Positions 7,279 to 10,722 of a stretch of DNA of 10,722 nt are shown here, in pieces (positions within the stretch are counted from its first letter, which is position 1; every line of letters starts with the position of its first letter). The notes under the pieces were generated by a model, which was not told the DNA's origin, ran no database searches, and was given only the letters and a program-made list of their open reading frames with translations. The translations under genes were made by a program, and so were the position numbers. The DNA is from an uncultured archaeon A07HN63 (GTDB taxonomy: Archaea > Halobacteriota > Halobacteria > Halobacteriales > Haloferacaceae), in contig KI543216.1 of the NCBI GenBank assembly GCA_000496215.1, positions 72,287-83,008 of the forward strand, in the 5' to 3' direction.

Positions 7279-9747
7279 ATGGGTCTTGCACACGCAACAG
7301 GACTCGATCGGTTGAATCTCCGGGCAAAGTTGATTGCGACGTTCGTTATCGTGGCACTCCTTGTCGGCGTGACGGGCGCTGTCGGCTATCAGGGAGCGTC
7401 GACACTCGATCACGAAGCCCACCTCATCGCACAGAACGGCGAAAACATGGATCACGCCGCCGAGATGCTCGTTGGTATCGAGAAGCAACAGGTCGCTGTG
7501 CAGGCAGCCGAGTTGGGTGAACCGGGCGCACAGGCAGAGTTCGAGGAGGCGAACAGCCTGTTCAACGAACACGCCGCGGCAATGGACGCATCCGGCGAGC
7601 TGGAGACACAGTTGGCCGAGATACAGACAACGCATGAGGAGTACAACGCGCTTGCGGCGACGTACTTCGATGCCAGAGCAAACGGAAACGATGAGCTTGC
7701 GGCCCAGAAGCTGACGGAGATGAATACACTCCGCACCGAACTCGAGGAGCAGGCACACACCCTTGAGGGGCTGTCGAGTGACGCGATGGCCGCACAGATC
7801 GCGGCCGCCGACAGCGAGACACAGACAGCCCACATGGAGATTATCGGGCTCACCATCGTGGCGTTCCTGCTGGCGATCGGCCTCGGCGTCGCGTTGAACC
7901 GGCACATGACGCCCCCGATCAAACAGCTCGCTGCGTCTGCTACCGCCATCAGTGAGGGAAAACTTGACAGGGACATCACGACGCATCGCATGGACGACGA
8001 GATCGGGCAGATGGTAGATGCATTCAGCGACATGCAGCGGAACCTGGAGAACATGTTTGGGGATCTGTACGATGTCAGTCAGAATCTCAAGCAGGGCGAG
8101 CTTGATCAGGAGATCAGCACCGACTACCCGGGCACCTACGGCGACATCATGACCGGTGTCGACGAAGGAACGGACGAGCTAACCGCCAGTTTCGGAGATA
8201 TTGAGGACGCCAGCGAGGCCCTTCGAAACGGCCAGCTTGAGCAGACGATCAACACGGACCGGCCGGGGCAGTACGGCGCTGTCCTGACTGATTTCAAGCG
8301 TGGCAACGACCAGCTCGCCGAGAGCTTCGGCCAGATATCGACAGCGAGCCAGCGGCTGAAACACGGGCAACTCGACCAGTCGATCGACGACGACTACCCC
8401 GGCGAGTACGGGACTGTCCTGACGGATCTCGGGGCGGGGATCGAACAGCTGCGGTCCAGCGTCAGTAACGTCCAGGCTGTTGCAGACGAGGTCGCCGCAT
8501 CGGCCGAACAGGTGTCGGCCAGCACCGAGGAGATCGAAACCGCGAGTGCGGCTGTCGCCGAATCCGTCGAGGAGATTTCGCGGGGGGCCGACCAACAGAG
8601 CGAGGACCTCCATACAGTCTCCAACGAGATGAACGACATGTCCGCGACGGTCGAGGAGATCGCCTCCTCGGCCGAGGAGGTCGCGGTAACCGCACAGACG
8701 GCAGTCGAACGCGGGGAAAGCGGCCGCGAGAGTGCCGGCGACGCAAAGGAGGAAATCGCTGCGATCCAGTCACAGGCACAGTCCGCCTCCTCACAGGTCC
8801 GGTCACTGGACGACGAGATGGAGGCGATCGGCGATATCGTCGATATGATCTCGAATATCGCCGAGCAGACGAACATCCTCGCACTGAACGCATCCATCGA
8901 AGCCGCGAAAGCCGACGGTGCTGGCGACGGGTTCGCGGTTGTTGCCAGAGAGGTCAAAACGCTCGCCGAGGAGGCCGGTGAGGCAACCGCAGAGATCGAA
9001 GCACGAATCGAGGAGATTCAGTCGATGACGGGTGAGACCGTCGCCGATATCGAGACGATGAACGAGCAGGTCGAATCGGGAGCCGAAACAATCGAGAGTG
9101 CGATCGAGATGTTCGACGAGATCGCGGATGCCGTCGAGGAGGCCGAGGAGGGAATCGACGAGATTAGCAGAGCGACGGACGATCAGGCCGCCTCGACCGA
9201 GGAGGTGGTCTCGATGGTCGAGGAGGTCTCGTCGGTCAGCCAGCAGACGGCTGCCGAGGCAACTGACGTGTCCGCGGCGACCGAGGAGACGGCATCCTCG
9301 CTGTCGGAGGCCTCGAAGAACGTCCAGCAGCTTGCAGCCCTCGCTGACGACCTGCACGACAACGTTGCCGACTTCAGCGTCGGCAACACGGGGACGACCG
9401 GCGACGTGACCGGAGGCGATAGAACACCATCGGCACCAGAGCCAGACACACCGGCGACTGGACCAGAAACAGCACCGAGAGAGTCGACTACTGAAACCAC
9501 TCCGGCACAGGCGGGCCCGGCTGGTACGTCCGGCGATCAGGCAGCCACCGAGACAGATGCCACCGCAGCAACGTCGAACGGTGGTGCCAGTGTTGCCTCC
9601 AGAGAGTCTGCTGCATCCGAGACGACAGCCAAGTCGGATACGGCCGAGAGTATTGAATGGACTGACGTGAGCGGCGACACGCCGGATCATCTGCCACACG
9701 AAAACGGCGACGCGAACGACGAGACCGATATCGAGGAGTCGCGGTAA
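7279..9747 (+). CDS. Methyl-accepting chemotaxis (halobacterial) transducer with poly-HAMP region
   Basis: This is an 822-residue membrane receptor that signals to CheA/CheW. It has TM1 (about 17-40), an extracytoplasmic helical sensor region of roughly 145 residues without Cys (41-185), and TM2 (187-207). A HAMP domain with the conserved Pro follows (208-260), then three HAMP-like repeats (270-404). The long coiled-coil signalling region has the hairpin tip EQTNILALNASIEAAKA near 529-545. A Thr/Ala/Asp/Glu-rich, probably disordered tail of about 120 residues ends the protein (701-822). Candidate adaptation sites matching A/S-x2-E/Q-E/Q-x2-A/S are at E459-E460, E641-E642, Q655-Q656 and E669-E670. 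The stimulus cannot be told: the sensor region looks like a plain four-helix bundle. ATG 7279 is chosen over GTG 7270, which would add three residues. cheD follows after 2 nt. Confidence 0.93.
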   Translation: MGLAHATGLDRLNLRAKLIATFVIVALLVGVTGAVGYQGASTLDHEAHLIAQNGENMDHAAEMLVGIEKQQVAVQAAELGEPGAQAEFEEANSLFNEHAAAMDASGELETQLAEIQTTHEEYNALAATYFDARANGNDELAAQKLTEMNTLRTELEEQAHTLEGLSSDAMAAQIAAADSETQTAHMEIIGLTIVAFLLAIGLGVALNRHMTPPIKQLAASATAISEGKLDRDITTHRMDDEIGQMVDAFSDMQRNLENMFGDLYDVSQNLKQGELDQEISTDYPGTYGDIMTGVDEGTDELTASFGDIEDASEALRNGQLEQTINTDRPGQYGAVLTDFKRGNDQLAESFGQISTASQRLKHGQLDQSIDDDYPGEYGTVLTDLGAGIEQLRSSVSNVQAVADEVAASAEQVSASTEEIETASAAVAESVEEISRGADQQSEDLHTVSNEMNDMSATVEEIASSAEEVAVTAQTAVERGESGRESAGDAKEEIAAIQSQAQSASSQVRSLDDEMEAIGDIVDMISNIAEQTNILALNASIEAAKADGAGDGFAVVAREVKTLAEEAGEATAEIEARIEEIQSMTGETVADIETMNEQVESGAETIESAIEMFDEIADAVEEAEEGIDEISRATDDQAASTEEVVSMVEEVSSVSQQTAAEATDVSAATEETASSLSEASKNVQQLAALADDLHDNVADFSVGNTGTTGDVTGGDRTPSAPEPDTPATGPETAPRESTTETTPAQAGPAGTSGDQAATETDATAATSNGGASVASRESAASETTAKSDTAESIEWTDVSGDTPDHLPHENGDANDETDIEESR
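8086..8490 (+). repeat. Three tandem 45-codon (135-bp) HAMP-like repeats inside the transducer gene
   Basis: Units at 8086-8220, 8221-8355 and 8356-8490 encode residues 270-314, 315-359 and 360-404. Each begins L-(K/R)-x-G-(E/Q)-L-(D/E)-Q and contains D-x-P-G-x-Y-G about 13 residues later. The first two share a related ending, S-F-G-x-I-x-x-A-S, and the third has diverged at its end. The period is exactly 45 residues with no indels. The DNA has diverged more than the protein, which suggests old duplication kept by selection. The units look like divergent HAMP domains stacked below the membrane-proximal one. Confidence 0.8.
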
Positions 9748-9749
9748 GG

Positions 9750-10277
9750 ATGACGATACAACCGACGAATCCGTCGGCGGATGCCGTGAGCACCGAGCAG
9801 GTATCCCGCCAGCACGTCAACATCGGCGACTATGCGGTGACAGACGCTGGCTGTGAGCTGGTCACGTATGGGCTGGGCTCGTGTCTGGGGGTTGCACTCT
9901 TCGATGCGACCGCCGGGGTCGCCGGTTTAGCCCACGTCAAACGCGCAAATCCATCGGGACAGCAGGCAAACGACGATGCTGTGTTCGTGGATGCCGGGAT
10001 TAGAGCGCTGTACAGCGAGATGCAGTCACAGGGGGCGACACGCCAGCACACGGTAGCAAAACTTGTGGGCGGCATCGACACGGGGAACAATACCTCACTC
10101 ATCTGTACGGGGATCGGTGAGCGGAATATCAAACAGGCAGACGCGACGCTGGCTGCGCTCGATATCACGGTTGCCGAAAGGGATGTCGGTGGCGACGCTG
10201 TTCGCACTGTGTTTTTCGATGGAGAGACTGGAGCACTGACCATCGAAACAGGGTGCGGCGACCGGTATACGATCTAA
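9750..10277 (+). CDS. cheD: CheD, chemoreceptor glutamine deamidase
   Basis: This 175-residue cytoplasmic enzyme converts selected receptor glutamines to glutamates, so that they can be methylated, and in several species also binds CheC. The catalytic triad is visible with the family spacing: T39 and C45 in TYGLGSCLGVALFD, and H62 in GLAH. These are 6 and 17 residues apart, as in the Thermotoga enzyme. Further family motifs are KLVGG (104-108), IGERNI (122-127) and DVGG (145-148). Odd points: the residues after GLAH are VKRAN rather than the usual (I/F)MLP, and the N-terminal 20 residues look like a disordered extension. The start ATG is 2 nt after the transducer stop, so the two are surely co-transcribed and the upstream receptor is the likely substrate. 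Q655-Q656 of that receptor fits the known CheD target pattern. Confidence 0.95.
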   Translation: MTIQPTNPSADAVSTEQVSRQHVNIGDYAVTDAGCELVTYGLGSCLGVALFDATAGVAGLAHVKRANPSGQQANDDAVFVDAGIRALYSEMQSQGATRQHTVAKLVGGIDTGNNTSLICTGIGERNIKQADATLAALDITVAERDVGGDAVRTVFFDGETGALTIETGCGDRYTI

Positions 10278-10318
10278 CAACGGGGTCGACCACGGGGTTG
10301 ACTCCAAGCAGGCGGGAT

Positions 10319-10327
10319 GATATAATT
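10319..10327 (+). promoter_or_regulatory. TATA box for the zinc-ribbon gene
   Basis: GATATAATT, in an otherwise GC-rich stretch, is centred about 31 nt before the ATG at 10355. It fits a leaderless or nearly leaderless haloarchaeal promoter. Between the cheD stop and this box, an 11-bp motif ACGGGG(T)YGAC occurs twice in tandem (10280-10290 and 10292-10302). Confidence 0.5.
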
Positions 10328-10354
10328 ACTCCGCCAGGACCTGATCATTCTGGA

Positions 10355-10583
10355 ATGACAGCTGCTACCTCCGCTGCCGAGCGACAGCCGGCCGAGAAGG
10401 CGACGCTCTTCTGTCCCGACTGCGGTCACGAGTTGTATCACCAGCGACTGGATCATCCACGTGCTGGTCGACTCGCTCTCACAAGAGTGCTCACACTGTG
10501 AGATGATAATCGACTCTCGGCAACGAGAGCACGCACTGGATGCCGGAAGCGGTGGTTCGCTCCAGTTCGCCGCCGAGAACTGA
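10355..10583 (+). pseudogene. Small two-CPxC zinc-ribbon protein, frameshifted near 10433
   Basis: From ATG 10355 the frame gives a polar start, then ATLFCPDCGHE (to base 10432). After that the same frame reads 21 unlikely residues and stops at 10499-10501. A shift by one base at 10433 opens a convincing continuation, ITSDWIIHVLVDSL, then QECSHCEMIIDSR, and ends at TGA 10581-10583. Together these make a protein of about 75 residues with two C-x2-C knuckles. This matches the many small haloarchaeal zinc-finger proteins of the pattern CPxCGHE, five residues, DW, then a second CxxC. The restored spacing of five residues between HE and DW favours loss of two bases over gain of one. No specific function is known. 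The intact second half suggests a recent lesion or a base-calling error. Confidence 0.7.
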
Positions 10584-10641
10584 GCACACAAGCGGTCGGT
10601 GTCAGGTTCGACCCGACGCCACTGATCAAGTCGTGTGCTCA
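10581..10641. repeat. 61-nt inverted repeat with nested hairpin, starting at the zinc-ribbon stop codon
   Basis: TGAGCACAC (10581-10589) and GTGTGCTCA (10633-10641) are perfect 9-bp inverted arms. Inside, GGTGTC and GACGCC pair (one G-T), followed by a 1x1 mismatch and GGT-TCG-ACC. The stop codon of the preceding frame forms part of the outer arm. There is no poly-T tract, so this is not a classical archaeal terminator; an RNA structure or a small remnant element is possible. The remaining 10642-10722 shows nothing I can assign. Confidence 0.45.
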
Positions 10642-10722
10642 TCGGCTGCCCACAGCTCCGTCGCTCGGCGGTCCCGGCCAGCGCGACTCATGACTGATTC
10701 GCATGCCGTGGGTGTCCGCGAA

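Noticed and set aside
10282..10305. GGGGTC...GACTCC stem after cheD as a terminator
   Set aside because: The stem is 6 bp with a G-T pair and a 12-nt loop, with no T-tract; archaeal terminators depend on T-runs.
10592..10624. tRNA T-arm-like GGTTCGACCC followed by CGACGCCA
   Set aside because: There is no matching acceptor 5' strand, D-arm or anticodon arm upstream; it is better explained as the inner hairpin of the inverted repeat.
10690..10722. ATG at 10690 with an open frame (MTDSHAVGVRE) to the window end, possible start of a next gene
   Set aside because: Only 11 codons are visible, there is no TATA box about 27 nt upstream and no ribosome binding site, so it cannot be supported.

Overview
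The window is chromosomal-type DNA from a haloarchaeon (class Halobacteria). The evidence is high GC, proteins very rich in Asp and Glu, TATA boxes about 27 bp upstream of start codons (leaderless style), a bacterioopsin-activator (Bat)-type regulator with an HTH_10 domain, a halobacterial transducer, and a typical haloarchaeal two-CPxC zinc-ribbon gene. Genus cannot be told from the sequence.

Left part (1-3208). It opens with the C-terminal part of a nicotinamidase/isochorismatase-family hydrolase. Convergent to it is a two-gene HEPN/MNT (HepT-MntA type) toxin-antitoxin pair on the minus strand. Then comes a metallo-beta-lactamase-fold hydrolase broken by a one-base frameshift. It overlaps by 4 nt a small membrane protein of the DUF4870/Tic20-like type, which carries a long acidic, repetitive N-terminal arm.

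Central and right part (3209-10277): a sensory block on the plus strand. A good promoter at 3307-3316 precedes an unrecognised 77-residue gene. That gene runs directly into a 1210-residue Bat-like regulator: receiver-like domain, four PAS domains of which the third is a canonical flavin-binding LOV domain, two GAF domains, a BAT domain and HTH_10. After 71 nt with an inverted repeat comes a methyl-accepting transducer with three extra HAMP-like repeats of exactly 45 residues, then cheD 2 nt further on. I infer that a blue-light or redox responsive transcription factor sits beside, and may control, a taxis receptor together with its own receptor-modifying deamidase. The sensory genes use clearly more A/T-ending codons than the left part.

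Right end (10278-10722). A promoter-like TATA box precedes a small zinc-ribbon gene that is also frameshifted. A 61-nt inverted-repeat structure begins at its stop codon. The last 80 bases hold nothing I can support. Two frameshifts in one window mean either real gene decay or base errors, and the reads should decide.
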